Origin: a virus
Strand: one strand, 5' to 3'
Virus record (IMG/VR): IMGVR_UViG_3300029448_000328
Span: 1 to 27,658 of that record
Length of the DNA: 27,658 nucleotides
Positions 20,469 through 27,658 of the stretch are shown here, piece by piece (position 1 is the first letter of the stretch; every line of letters begins with the position of its first letter). Below the pieces are notes generated by a model, which did no database searches, was not told where the DNA came from, and was given only the letters and a program-made list of their open reading frames with translations. The position numbers were made by a program, and so were the translations under genes.

Positions 20469-20484
20469 TCTAACATATGTTAGA
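20469..20484. promoter_or_regulatory. Operator palindrome copy 6 (perfect)
   Basis: TCTAACATATGTTAGA, identical to copy 4, in the gap between the 96-residue gene and the helicase. It contains the ATG that a naive start prediction would choose. No clear -35 box is close; a TATAAT at 20432-20437 lacks a good partner. Bound protein could act as a roadblock to elongation. Confidence 0.7.
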
Positions 20485-20500
20485 AAAGAGGGAGAGAGTC

Positions 20501-21733
20501 TTGCCCGAGACTAATGGGAATGTTCGTAAATATTTATTAAAGTCTTTACTTAATAAAAAGTTCTACAACAAATTTCAAAAATATAATTTAGGAGATATTT
20601 ATAATCATAATATCTATAAGTGCATAGATTTAATCTACAAGCATGACAAAGAATTAGAATCAATATCTACCGAATACCTTGCTGATTTTTATGAAAAACA
20701 ATACGGCTCACGTATGGGATTCAATCAGTTAAGTGGTGATAAAGATATTATTTTTGGATTAGACAGAGTAAAAGAACCTAACGAAAAGACTGTAGATTAC
20801 ATTTTAAATCTTACACATAAGCAAAAGAAAGCAGAAGAACTTACCAAGAAAAGTTTTGCCCTGGTTAATAACCCTGATAAATATGACTTTTCCGAGATAA
20901 AAACCTTTGTTCAAAATATTGGTGGAATACAAAAAGAGTATGAAAGCAAAATGGACAGAGTGGATTTAGACCCACTACAATTAATTGAAGATGAAGAAAA
21001 GTTTGGCAATGTTAAATTTAATATTAAAAGATTACAAGACGCTACACACGGAGTGGGTGGTGGTAATTTTGTAGTTGTCTTTGCTAGACCTGAAGCAGGG
21101 AAGTCTGCGTTTTGGATTAGTTTAGTTGCTAATAAAAATGGTTTTGCAGAGCAAGGCAAGAAGTGTCATGCATTTATAAATGAAGAACCCGCTAAAAAAA
21201 TATTATCAAGATTAATTTGTTGTTGGACAGGAATTGTTAGAGATTTAATTAAAGAAAGAATAGATGAAGTTAGAAAAGAATGGAAGAAAGTAAAAGATAA
21301 TATTTTTATATATGATTCTGTGGATGTCAGTATGGATGATTTAAATAATTATTGTGAAGAAAATGAAGTAGATATTATTATCATTGACCAATTAGATAAA
21401 ATAAATATCCGTGGTAGCTACAATGCACAACATGAAAAGTTAAAAGAAATATATAAACAGGCAAGAGAGTTAGCTAAAAGAAATAATGTTTTAGTAATAG
21501 GAATCAGCCAAGCAAGTGCCGAAGCACATAATCAACAAAGAGTAGATTTTAATTGGTTGGATAATTCTAAAACAGGAAAAGCAGGAGAGGCAGATTTAAT
21601 TATTGGTATTGGAAAGCCTAGAGATTCTGATAAAGATTATGATAGGTGGTTATACTTATCTAAAAATAAATTAACAGGGGAACACATTGATATTGAGTGT
21701 TCGCTAAATCACACACTATCGAGGTATGAATGA
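20501..21733 (+). CDS. Replicative DnaB-like helicase (TTG start)
   Basis: This protein of about 410 residues is a RecA-fold replicative helicase. With the TTG start, Walker A (ARPEAGKS) is near residues 195-202 and Walker B (DIIIIDQLDKI) near 296, followed by GISQASAEAHNQQR and the C-terminal GKAGEADLIIGIG motif of the DnaB family. The Walker A has Ala in place of the first Gly. I chose TTG because AGGGAG lies six bases upstream, whereas the ATG at 20477 has none and lies inside the operator. It works with the primase at 18303. The stop overlaps the polymerase start (ATGA). Confidence 0.88.
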   Translation: MPETNGNVRKYLLKSLLNKKFYNKFQKYNLGDIYNHNIYKCIDLIYKHDKELESISTEYLADFYEKQYGSRMGFNQLSGDKDIIFGLDRVKEPNEKTVDYILNLTHKQKKAEELTKKSFALVNNPDKYDFSEIKTFVQNIGGIQKEYESKMDRVDLDPLQLIEDEEKFGNVKFNIKRLQDATHGVGGGNFVVVFARPEAGKSAFWISLVANKNGFAEQGKKCHAFINEEPAKKILSRLICCWTGIVRDLIKERIDEVRKEWKKVKDNIFIYDSVDVSMDDLNNYCEENEVDIIIIDQLDKINIRGSYNAQHEKLKEIYKQARELAKRNNVLVIGISQASAEAHNQQRVDFNWLDNSKTGKAGEADLIIGIGKPRDSDKDYDRWLYLSKNKLTGEHIDIECSLNHTLSRYE

Positions 21734-23766
21734 TAACAACACTAGATGTAGAGACTACGTATCAAGAGGGAGACCCTAGCCCTTATAATGAAAATAATAA
21801 ATTAGTATCTGTCGGTATTAATCAAGAATATTATTTTTTTAATCACAAAGATAATCCTAATGGGCATGATAACTTTGATAAGATTCAAGCTATATTAGAT
21901 GAATCTACTTTAGTTATTGGACATAATTTAAAGTTTGATTTGAGTTGGATGTATTGGCAAGGTTGGAAATATAAGGGTGATATTTATGACACAATGCTAG
22001 GTGAGTACATAATTAGAAGAGGACAAAAGGTAGATGAACATAATAAATTAATATCTTTATCTCTGAAAGAATCTTGTAAAAGAAGAGGTCTTGGAACTAA
22101 GTCAGATATATTATCAGCATATACAGATGATGGATTTGGTATTGATGAAATACCTATGGAAAAATTAGAAGAGTATGGCCGTATGGATGTAGAGATAACT
22201 TACAAACTATATCAATCTCAGATACAAGATTATCAAAGACAACATAATAAAAAATTAATACCTACAAGAAATATGATGAATCAATTTTTAAGAGTAATCA
22301 TTGACATGGAAATGAATGGTAATTGTATTAACGTAGATAACTTAGCAGACATAGAAAAACATTTAACTGAAGAACATTATAAATTAAAAACAGGTATAGC
22401 CGAAACAATTAAAGAAGTTATGGGTGATACTAATATCAACATATCTTCCGGAGAGGATTTATCAAAAGTAATTTATTCTAAGAAAGTTCATGACAAAGAT
22501 ATATGGGCTAAACTATTTAATATAGGAACAGACAAATATTCAGGTAGGGCAAAGAAAAAACCCTACATGACAGACCCACAGTTTAGAGGGATTGTAGATA
22601 AATACACAGACCCTGTTTATAAAACCATAGCTAATGTTTGTGAGCAATGTAAAGGTGTTGGCTTAGTTAGATTAATGAAAGTAGATGGAACTCCTTACAA
22701 GTCTATGAACAAATGTAAAAACTGTGGTGGTGAAGGTAGGCTGTATGTAGAAACAGATGCTATTGCAGGATTTAAATATAAACCTTATTCTTATAAAGAT
22801 ACTTGTGATGGTGGATTTAAAACAGATAAGTTTACTCTAGATAGAATCAGCACGTTTGGTCGTGGTAAAATAAAAGAGTTTGTAGATTCTTTAATGAAGT
22901 TTAGTGCTAATGAAAAACTACTGAATACTTTTGTCTCTGCATTGAAAGATAATGTTAGACCGAGTGGAATACTTCACCCTTCTTTTCACCAAGTAAGAAC
23001 TGCCACAGGAAGATTATCAAGCTCAGACCCTAACTTCCAAAACTTACCAAGAGATGGTGGTATTAAAAAAGTTATTATTTCTAGATTTGATAATGGTAAA
23101 ATATATGAAGTAGACTTTGCACAGTTAGAATTTAGAACTGCAGTATTCTTAGCACAAGATAAGCAGGGCATGGAAGATATTGCAAACGGTGTAGATGTTC
23201 ATCAATACACTGCAGATATTATTGGATGTTCAAGACAAGAAGCTAAAGCGCATACATTTAAACCTTTGTATGGTGGAATCATGGGTAATGAAAATGAGAA
23301 AAAATACTATAAAAAGTTTTTAGAAAAATATAAAGACATAGCTTTATGGCATCAGAACTTAGAACAAAGGGCTATTAAATATAAATTAATATCCATACCG
23401 AGTGGCAGAGAATATCATTTCCCCAATGTATACAGAACTAAATGGGGTGGTTGTAGTCATTCAACTACTGTAAAAAATTATCCTGTTCAGGGTTTTGCTA
23501 CTGCAGATATAGTTCCCATAGCTTGTATAAATGTTTGGTCTTTGATGAAAGAGAGAAATGTAAAAAGTTTAATTATCAATACTGTCCATGATTCTGTGGT
23601 GATAGATGTATATCCTGGGGAAGAAGACACTATTGAATCTATAATTAAAACAGGATGTAGTAGAGTGAAAGATTCTTTACTACAATATTATGATTGTGAT
23701 TTCAACGTGCCGTTAGATATCGAAATTAAAAAAGGTTCTAACTGGCTTGACTTAGAGGTCGCATGA
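21730..23766 (+). CDS. Family A DNA polymerase with DnaJ-like zinc insertion
   Basis: This 678-residue replicative polymerase has a 3'-5' exonuclease with LDVETT (D6, E8), GHNLKFD (D70) and YGRMD (D153). Its polymerase domain has motif A VDFAQLEFR (D462), motif B RQEAKAHTFKPLYG (R502, K506) and motif C VHDS (D621). Between them, CEQCKGVG starts at residue 304 and CKNCGGEG at 329: two CxxCxGxG units, half of a DnaJ zinc domain. This matches the partial DnaJ central domain known in the polymerase of phage HMO-2011. The insertion may bind DNA, a partner or act as a chaperone-like tether; its role is unproven. Confidence 0.95.
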   Translation: MITTLDVETTYQEGDPSPYNENNKLVSVGINQEYYFFNHKDNPNGHDNFDKIQAILDESTLVIGHNLKFDLSWMYWQGWKYKGDIYDTMLGEYIIRRGQKVDEHNKLISLSLKESCKRRGLGTKSDILSAYTDDGFGIDEIPMEKLEEYGRMDVEITYKLYQSQIQDYQRQHNKKLIPTRNMMNQFLRVIIDMEMNGNCINVDNLADIEKHLTEEHYKLKTGIAETIKEVMGDTNINISSGEDLSKVIYSKKVHDKDIWAKLFNIGTDKYSGRAKKKPYMTDPQFRGIVDKYTDPVYKTIANVCEQCKGVGLVRLMKVDGTPYKSMNKCKNCGGEGRLYVETDAIAGFKYKPYSYKDTCDGGFKTDKFTLDRISTFGRGKIKEFVDSLMKFSANEKLLNTFVSALKDNVRPSGILHPSFHQVRTATGRLSSSDPNFQNLPRDGGIKKVIISRFDNGKIYEVDFAQLEFRTAVFLAQDKQGMEDIANGVDVHQYTADIIGCSRQEAKAHTFKPLYGGIMGNENEKKYYKKFLEKYKDIALWHQNLEQRAIKYKLISIPSGREYHFPNVYRTKWGGCSHSTTVKNYPVQGFATADIVPIACINVWSLMKERNVKSLIINTVHDSVVIDVYPGEEDTIESIIKTGCSRVKDSLLQYYDCDFNVPLDIEIKKGSNWLDLEVA

Positions 23767-23795
23767 TATACACTTTAAATAAATAGGAGACAAAT

Positions 23796-24605
23796 ATGTC
23801 GAATGAAATAACAAACCTAGATAACTTATCTTCAGACAAGATTATGAGTTTTATTGGTCAAGATGCATCAGTAGACCCTAAACTTGCTAAGTTATCTATC
23901 AACAAACAATCTGAAGATGATGCAGGAAATAAACTTCAAGTAGGAACTTTCAGACTTGATGGCACAACTGCGGGAACTATAATTGGAAAACCCATATTGT
24001 TTAGACCTTTACTTACGACTTATCAATACAAAAAGTATGATGAGGACAACGAAGAAAATAACTACAAATCTGTAATGTTTACGTCATGGACAGACCCGAT
24101 TCCTGATACAAACGGTACGCAGAAGTGTGGTAGTGTTGCAAAAGCAGATAGAGACAAACTAGACCCCATTGAAAAGTTAGAGCAAAACAAGATTACTTGC
24201 TATAAACATACGTGGGGATTAGCTACTATGAAAGGCGTATCACCTGAAGGTAAAGAACTATCTGTAGAAAATGAACCTGTGTTATACACGGCAAGAGGTA
24301 CAAACTTTCTACCTATTGTAGAAGTATTGCGTGGTCTAAGTAAACGTGGGAAGATAATGTATAATAGTATTCTAGAGTTTTATGATACTGAAAAGCAAAC
24401 TAGAGGCTCTAATACTTGGTATATTGGAAAGATACGAGACACTTTCAAACATGCTGAATTCACAGAACAAGACAAAGAAACTTTAAAAGGTTATCTTGAG
24501 ATTGTAAAAAGTGAAAATGATTATGTATTATCTGAACATAAAGCAAAGCAGAAAGCTACAAGTGAGGTATTAGACGATGACATAGTTGCAGAAGTAAATC
24601 AATAA
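23796..24605 (+). CDS. Candidate single-stranded DNA-binding protein, 269 aa
   Basis: This 269-residue protein follows the polymerase and precedes the exonuclease. It has an acidic N- and C-terminus and a basic, aromatic-rich core (KLQVGTFRLDGTTAGTIIGK, FRPLLTTYQYKKYDEDNEEN, GLATMKGVSPEGKELSVENE). An acidic C-terminal tail (LDDDIVAEVNQ) after a beta-rich core resembles phage ssDNA-binding proteins. I do not recognise a named family, so the role is inferred from position and composition. GGAG lies seven bases before the ATG. It shares one base with the next start (TAATG). Confidence 0.7.
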   Translation: MSNEITNLDNLSSDKIMSFIGQDASVDPKLAKLSINKQSEDDAGNKLQVGTFRLDGTTAGTIIGKPILFRPLLTTYQYKKYDEDNEENNYKSVMFTSWTDPIPDTNGTQKCGSVAKADRDKLDPIEKLEQNKITCYKHTWGLATMKGVSPEGKELSVENEPVLYTARGTNFLPIVEVLRGLSKRGKIMYNSILEFYDTEKQTRGSNTWYIGKIRDTFKHAEFTEQDKETLKGYLEIVKSENDYVLSEHKAKQKATSEVLDDDIVAEVNQ

Positions 24606-25504
24606 TGACGTTTCTAGAAGAGGTTAAGTCTCTTTTAGTAGAGGCACAAAGACGGCCAATAGAGATTCCTAAACAAGTTCAGAAAGAATTTGCCAAAGAT
24701 TGTTTAACTGCTGTTCACAAACAATTTACAGATGATAGAGAATCTGAATTTAGAATTAGGATGTCAAATGTTGGTCGGCCTTTGTGTCAATTGCAAATGG
24801 AAAAGAAATATTCTACAGATTCTTCAGTAGGATATGCAGATAATTATAATACTAAATTAAGAAATTTATACGGGGATATAATAGAAGCAGTTATAGTCAT
24901 GCTTCTTAAAACAGTTAAAGCAAAGATAGAAGGACTTCAAGGTAAAGTAAGATTAAAAACAAAATACTTTGACATTAAAGGAACTTATGATATTATAATT
25001 GACGATAGAGTTTACGACATCAAGTCAGCTTCTTCTTTCTCATTCCGAAATAAGTTCGGTCAAGGTTTTCAATCAATTGCTAATGATGACATATTTGGAT
25101 ATTTGCCACAAGGTTATTTATATGCCGAATCTTTAAATAAAAAATTTGGTGGTTGGATAGTAGTTAATAAAGAGACAGGGGAAATGTTAATTACAGAACC
25201 CCCGCATGATGATGAAGATTACAAGAAGGATGCACTTGCTAGGGCCAATAACAATATCAAGGCTCTCATGGAAGATAAACCTTTTGAGAGACAGTTTGAA
25301 TTAAAGAATGAAAAGTTTGGTAGAAATGAAACAGGGAATAAGATATTGGGGACAGTGTGTTCCTTTTGTCAATACAAGCACAAGTGTTGGGGTGAAGAGA
25401 TTCAATATCTCCCACAACAACAATCTAAGTCTGCTAATCCCTCTTATCACTGGTATGTCGAACTTAATAATCCAAGGCAGGTAGAAAGTGAAAAGAGTAA
25501 ATAA
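24605..25504 (+). CDS. Cas4-like PD-(D/E)XK exonuclease with four cysteines
   Basis: This 299-residue nuclease shows a PD-(D/E)XK core: GDIIEAV (E94), GTYDIII (D129) and VYDIKSAS (D138, K140), followed by a helix with GYLPQGYLYA. A cysteine at residue 61 (RPLCQ) and three near the end, CSFCQYKHKC (252, 255, 261), reproduce the four-cysteine pattern that binds an Fe-S cluster in Cas4/AddB-type exonucleases. It probably degrades host DNA or processes phage ends during replication or recombination. The ATG overlaps the previous stop. Confidence 0.85.
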   Translation: MTFLEEVKSLLVEAQRRPIEIPKQVQKEFAKDCLTAVHKQFTDDRESEFRIRMSNVGRPLCQLQMEKKYSTDSSVGYADNYNTKLRNLYGDIIEAVIVMLLKTVKAKIEGLQGKVRLKTKYFDIKGTYDIIIDDRVYDIKSASSFSFRNKFGQGFQSIANDDIFGYLPQGYLYAESLNKKFGGWIVVNKETGEMLITEPPHDDEDYKKDALARANNNIKALMEDKPFERQFELKNEKFGRNETGNKILGTVCSFCQYKHKCWGEEIQYLPQQQSKSANPSYHWYVELNNPRQVESEKSK

Positions 25505-25760
25505 GAATGATGATAATGTAATCACTATATACGTTAAGCCGTATAGTGAAAATAAATATGCTTGTGGTGTAGACCCCGAGTATAAACCCGATACTCCCGA
25601 AAAAGAAATGGCCTATATTGTAGCTCTAGGTCTTAGACAAATATCCATTGATGACCCTGATTTAGTTTATGGATTAGGTAAAGAGATGTTTGATTTAGAA
25701 AAAACTGAAGAAGAAAATAAAATAATTCAATTAGAAGAGTGGAGGAAGAAGTTACACTAA
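25488..25760 (+). CDS. Hypothetical protein, 90 aa (GTG start)
   Basis: This 90-residue protein starts at GTG with AGG six bases upstream and overlaps the exonuclease gene by 17 bases. It has a beta start (VITIYVKPYSENKYACG), a middle segment KEMAYIVALGLRQISIDDPDL and a charged helical end (NKIIQLEEWRKKLH). No domain is recognised. The next gene begins at its stop codon. Confidence 0.6.
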   Translation: MKRVNKNDDNVITIYVKPYSENKYACGVDPEYKPDTPEKEMAYIVALGLRQISIDDPDLVYGLGKEMFDLEKTEEENKIIQLEEWRKKLH

Positions 25761-26140
25761 TGAAATATAAAAGTGATTTTACTTGTGATTTAATACAAGG
25801 CAAGGTAGGTGAAAAACTTATCGGTGAGATATTAGAAGGTGATAAAGTTGAGGTTAAATCTGAAATAGATAAATGGATTAAGAGTGGTAACCATTATTGT
25901 GAATACAAAAGCCGTGGAAAAGATAGTGGTATAAGCACAACTGAATCTAAATATTGGGCTGTTAATTTTTATAAAGGTAAGAAGTTTTGTTTTGCTGTGT
26001 TTACAGAAACGGCAAAAGTAAAAAAGATGATAAAAAATAATAAGTATAGGTCTGTTCCTGGGGGTGATAATAATACATCTTGGGGTTGGCTAATACCTAT
26101 TAAAGAGTTGGTGGATTACAGTAACTATGAGAATAATTAA
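25760..26140 (+). CDS. Probable PD-(D/E)XK nuclease-like protein, 126 aa
   Basis: The pattern LIQGKVGEKLIGEILEGDKV and VEVKSEIDKWIKSGNHYCEY resembles small restriction-like endonucleases: a G..E helix, then a D...EVK catalytic pair and a following E (CEYK). After this come SGISTTESKYWAVNFY and a Lys-rich strand. Such proteins in phages include resolvase- or nickase-like enzymes. I use the ATG that shares its first base with the previous stop (TAATG) rather than a GTG seven codons earlier; the earlier GTG remains possible. Catalysis is inferred from motif order only. Confidence 0.68.
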   Translation: MKYKSDFTCDLIQGKVGEKLIGEILEGDKVEVKSEIDKWIKSGNHYCEYKSRGKDSGISTTESKYWAVNFYKGKKFCFAVFTETAKVKKMIKNNKYRSVPGGDNNTSWGWLIPIKELVDYSNYENN

Positions 26141-26378
26141 AGACCCATTTACAGGAGACTTACTACTATCTCTAGATTCTTTTGAATCAAAGCAAGTAAA
26201 GGACAAAGGGTATGTAAAGATATCCACTAAAACAAATTTCTTTGGTTATCTAAAAATATTGCATGATGATTTATCTGCAATTATTACAGAAGAACTAAGA
26301 AGCATCCAACTAAATAAGGAGAAACAAGAATATGCAAAAATACGAAATAAGTCAAAAACTAATACAAGCAATAGTTAA
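26127..26378 (+). CDS. Hypothetical protein, 83 aa
   Basis: This 83-residue protein, MRIIKDPFTGDLLLSLDSFE and onward, begins with beta-type segments and ends in a long charged helix (IITEELRSIQLNKEKQEYAK) and polar tail. It overlaps the nuclease-like gene by 14 bases and the next gene by 47. No domain is recognised. Confidence 0.6.
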   Translation: MRIIKDPFTGDLLLSLDSFESKQVKDKGYVKISTKTNFFGYLKILHDDLSAIITEELRSIQLNKEKQEYAKIRNKSKTNTSNS

Positions 26379-26487
26379 TTTTTTATCCACACTTCCGTGG
26401 AATCAAGTTAATCAAATATTAGGTTCTATTGCGTCAGAGGTAAAAGAAAATGAAGAAAAGAGTATCGCCAAAGAAAACAAAAAATGA
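26332..26487 (+). CDS. Small conserved-type protein 'QKYEISQ', 51 aa
   Basis: This 51-residue protein begins MQKYEISQKLIQAIVNFLST and continues LPWNQVNQILGSIASEV. The pattern 'KYEIS..LAQAILNYL...P..EV...I..I' is a common small phage protein of unknown function. AGGAG lies ten bases before the ATG, inside the previous gene. Its end overlaps the next gene by 38 bases. Confidence 0.75.
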   Translation: MQKYEISQKLIQAIVNFLSTLPWNQVNQILGSIASEVKENEEKSIAKENKK

Positions 26488-26785
26488 TTTTGTTCTTTAT
26501 AATCTTGATGTGTGGTATTGTGCTGAGGACAATAATTTTTATTGGGATGAGGACTGTATTGATTCTGAAGAACTTATCAGAGTTTTTAAGAATAAGTATG
26601 GGATATCCAAATATTATGGATTTAAGCCTGATGAGAATGACCCTTGGGAAGGTACTCACATTGAAGAGAATACACTAAGAACACCGTTGCCTTTTATTCT
26701 AAAGGCACTTACAAAACATTTACAAGAACATACAAATAAAAGTTATAAGAGTAGTCAGGAACTATTGAATAGACTTATTGCGTGA
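26450..26785 (+). CDS. Last early gene: hypothetical protein, 111 aa
   Basis: This 111-residue protein starts MKKRVSPKKTKNDFVLYNLD and contains VWYCAEDNNFYWDEDCIDSE and RTPLPFILKALTKHL. Two cysteines and several Trp/Tyr are present but no known motif. AGAGG lies nine bases before the ATG. Its 3' end overlaps the convergent lysozyme gene by 11 bases, so no terminator fits between the two units. Confidence 0.65.
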   Translation: MKKRVSPKKTKNDFVLYNLDVWYCAEDNNFYWDEDCIDSEELIRVFKNKYGISKYYGFKPDENDPWEGTHIEENTLRTPLPFILKALTKHLQEHTNKSYKSSQELLNRLIA

Positions 26786-27515
26786 CTAATCTATTGTAGA
26801 TTTCTGCAAACGTAGTATCATTCATAGCCTCTTCTTTCCTTCTATTAACTAAACCAGGAATTTGTATTTTTTCTACTCCCGTTTTTGGAGTTGTACCTTT
26901 AGTTATTCCTGCTTCGGGAGAAAATAATTCGAATACAAGACTTTCTAAATCAGGGCCTCCTGCTTTTGTTAGTGCAGCATATGCTTTAGGTGCTATACTT
27001 TTAAAAACACTATTGTCAGGACTGTCTGGTTCAATCATATTTTTTTCACTAGCTGAATTGTAAAGTAAAGATATTAAAGATACTTTTTGATTTACTGTAA
27101 GGGGAATAGATTTACCATCCTCACTTCTTATTGAGTTTAAATAATTTAACCTAGTTCTAACCTGTCTTCTTAAATCACTTTCTATTTCTTCTTTACTAGA
27201 AAAATCTGTTTCTCTTTCACTTCCAAAGCCTACAGTTTTGTTACCTGATACATCATTGTAAGCCTTAGTTACAGGTATTTCTTTAGTTTTCTCATTAGGC
27301 TTATAAGTATCTTTGCCTTTTCTTAAAGCCTCTTCTAGTGCAGGATTTTCAGACTTTTTTATAAACTGAACTGCTTTATTAAAAACTTCATTGTCTAAAA
27401 ATTGTCTTTTTGCTCCTGCTTCCATAGCTGTAGCCATTCCCCTAACATTACTTTCTTGTTTTATATTATTTTGTGGGCTAGAAAAAGCCTTAGATATAAG
27501 TCTAGAGTCTCTCAT
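26775..27515 (-). CDS. T4-type lysozyme (GH24), endolysin
   Basis: This 246-residue protein contains a T4-lysozyme-like glycoside hydrolase 24 domain after an 75-residue N-terminal extension without signal peptide. The catalytic triad has the classical spacing: E79, D88 in AYNDVSGNKTVGFG, and T94 (E-x8-D-x5-T). LTVNQKVSLISLLYNSAS matches the family's 'LT..Q..AL.S..FN.G' helix, and GLVNRRKEEAMN matches the 'GL.NRR..E' end. It cuts cell-wall peptidoglycan for lysis. The ATG overlaps the stop of the probable holin (TAATG). Confidence 0.85.
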   Translation of the reverse strand: MRDSRLISKAFSSPQNNIKQESNVRGMATAMEAGAKRQFLDNEVFNKAVQFIKKSENPALEEALRKGKDTYKPNEKTKEIPVTKAYNDVSGNKTVGFGSERETDFSSKEEIESDLRRQVRTRLNYLNSIRSEDGKSIPLTVNQKVSLISLLYNSASEKNMIEPDSPDNSVFKSIAPKAYAALTKAGGPDLESLVFELFSPEAGITKGTTPKTGVEKIQIPGLVNRRKEEAMNDTTFAEIYNRLVTQ

Positions 27516-27658
27516 TATTTCTTAACTAAACTACCACCAAAATATAATCCAACAATAGCAGACATCAAGTGAGTATCTAACGGTGTAATTACTAAACCTA
27601 AGAACTCTCTATCTAGTAGTATTTCTTTTTTATCTATTAAGAATAAGAATCCATTTGT
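27515..27658 (-). CDS. Probable holin, C-terminal part only
   Basis: Only the last 47 residues are in the window, ending ATAGT-independent in VGLYFGGSLVKK. Visible are FLFLIDKKEILLDREFLG, a hydrophobic LVITPLDTHLMSAIVGLYFG and a basic tail. A terminal membrane helix with Lys at the end and the stop overlapping the lysozyme start make a holin likely. The start and any other membrane helices lie to the right of the window. Confidence 0.55.
   Translation of the reverse strand, partial: TNGFLFLIDKKEILLDREFLGLVITPLDTHLMSAIVGLYFGGSLVKK

Noticed and set aside
20911-21159. Minus-strand frames inside helicase and polymerase genes
   Set aside because: Antisense shadows of strongly supported genes.

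Overview
This window looks like most of one arm of the genome of a lytic marine podovirus of the HMO-2011 type, the group of short-tailed phages known from SAR116, SAR11 and Roseobacter hosts. The strongest marker is a family A DNA polymerase (21730-23766) with two CxxCxGxG motifs inserted between its exonuclease and polymerase domains. A polymerase with a partial DnaJ central domain is the known hallmark of phage HMO-2011. The very AT-rich sequence, short intergenic gaps and many overlapping start/stop codons fit a phage of a streamlined, low-GC marine alphaproteobacterium such as SAR11. The host is an inference.

Layout. Positions 1-12997 are one minus-strand late operon, read right to left. 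It opens with a run of small basic proteins (12997-10913), then a conserved phage protein of unknown function, an arginyl/leucyl-transferase-like GNAT protein, and terminase small and large subunits. After these come a small beta-rich exported protein, a HExxH protein and the portal, with a second gene overprinted on the portal 3' end. A 629-residue virion-type protein, a 111-residue protein, the scaffold and the major capsid protein follow; the last runs off the left edge. Positions 12998-13625 hold no gene but contain two back-to-back, perfect-consensus sigma70 promoters and an AT-rich, repeat-filled stretch. Positions 13626-26785 are the plus-strand early/replication region. It contains many small unknown genes, a ParB-like protein, primase, DnaB-like helicase, DNA polymerase, a candidate ssDNA-binding protein, a Cas4-like PD-(D/E)XK exonuclease and a second likely nuclease. 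Positions 26775-27658 return to the minus strand with a T4-type lysozyme and the end of a probable holin.

Regulation is the most interesting part. A 16-bp palindrome, TCTAACATATGTTAGA, or a close variant occurs six times, all in the early half: three in the leader after the rightward promoter, one after a TTGACA-17-TAAAAT promoter at 15868, one over the -10 of a promoter at 17517, and one at the start of the helicase gene. This looks like an operator set for a dimeric repressor. Between 16637 and 16801 lies a comparatively GC-rich, non-coding segment with several stems, including a UUCG tetraloop hairpin. Two pairs of mutually exclusive helices end on the Shine-Dalgarno sequence of the next gene, so it looks like an RNA switch. 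No phage RNA polymerase is visible here, and the consensus promoters suggest use of host sigma70 RNA polymerase.

Many genes are below 60 codons. I called them where a start, a ribosome binding site or a coupled start/stop and a sensible protein agree. All homology statements come from motif recognition by eye; no search was run.
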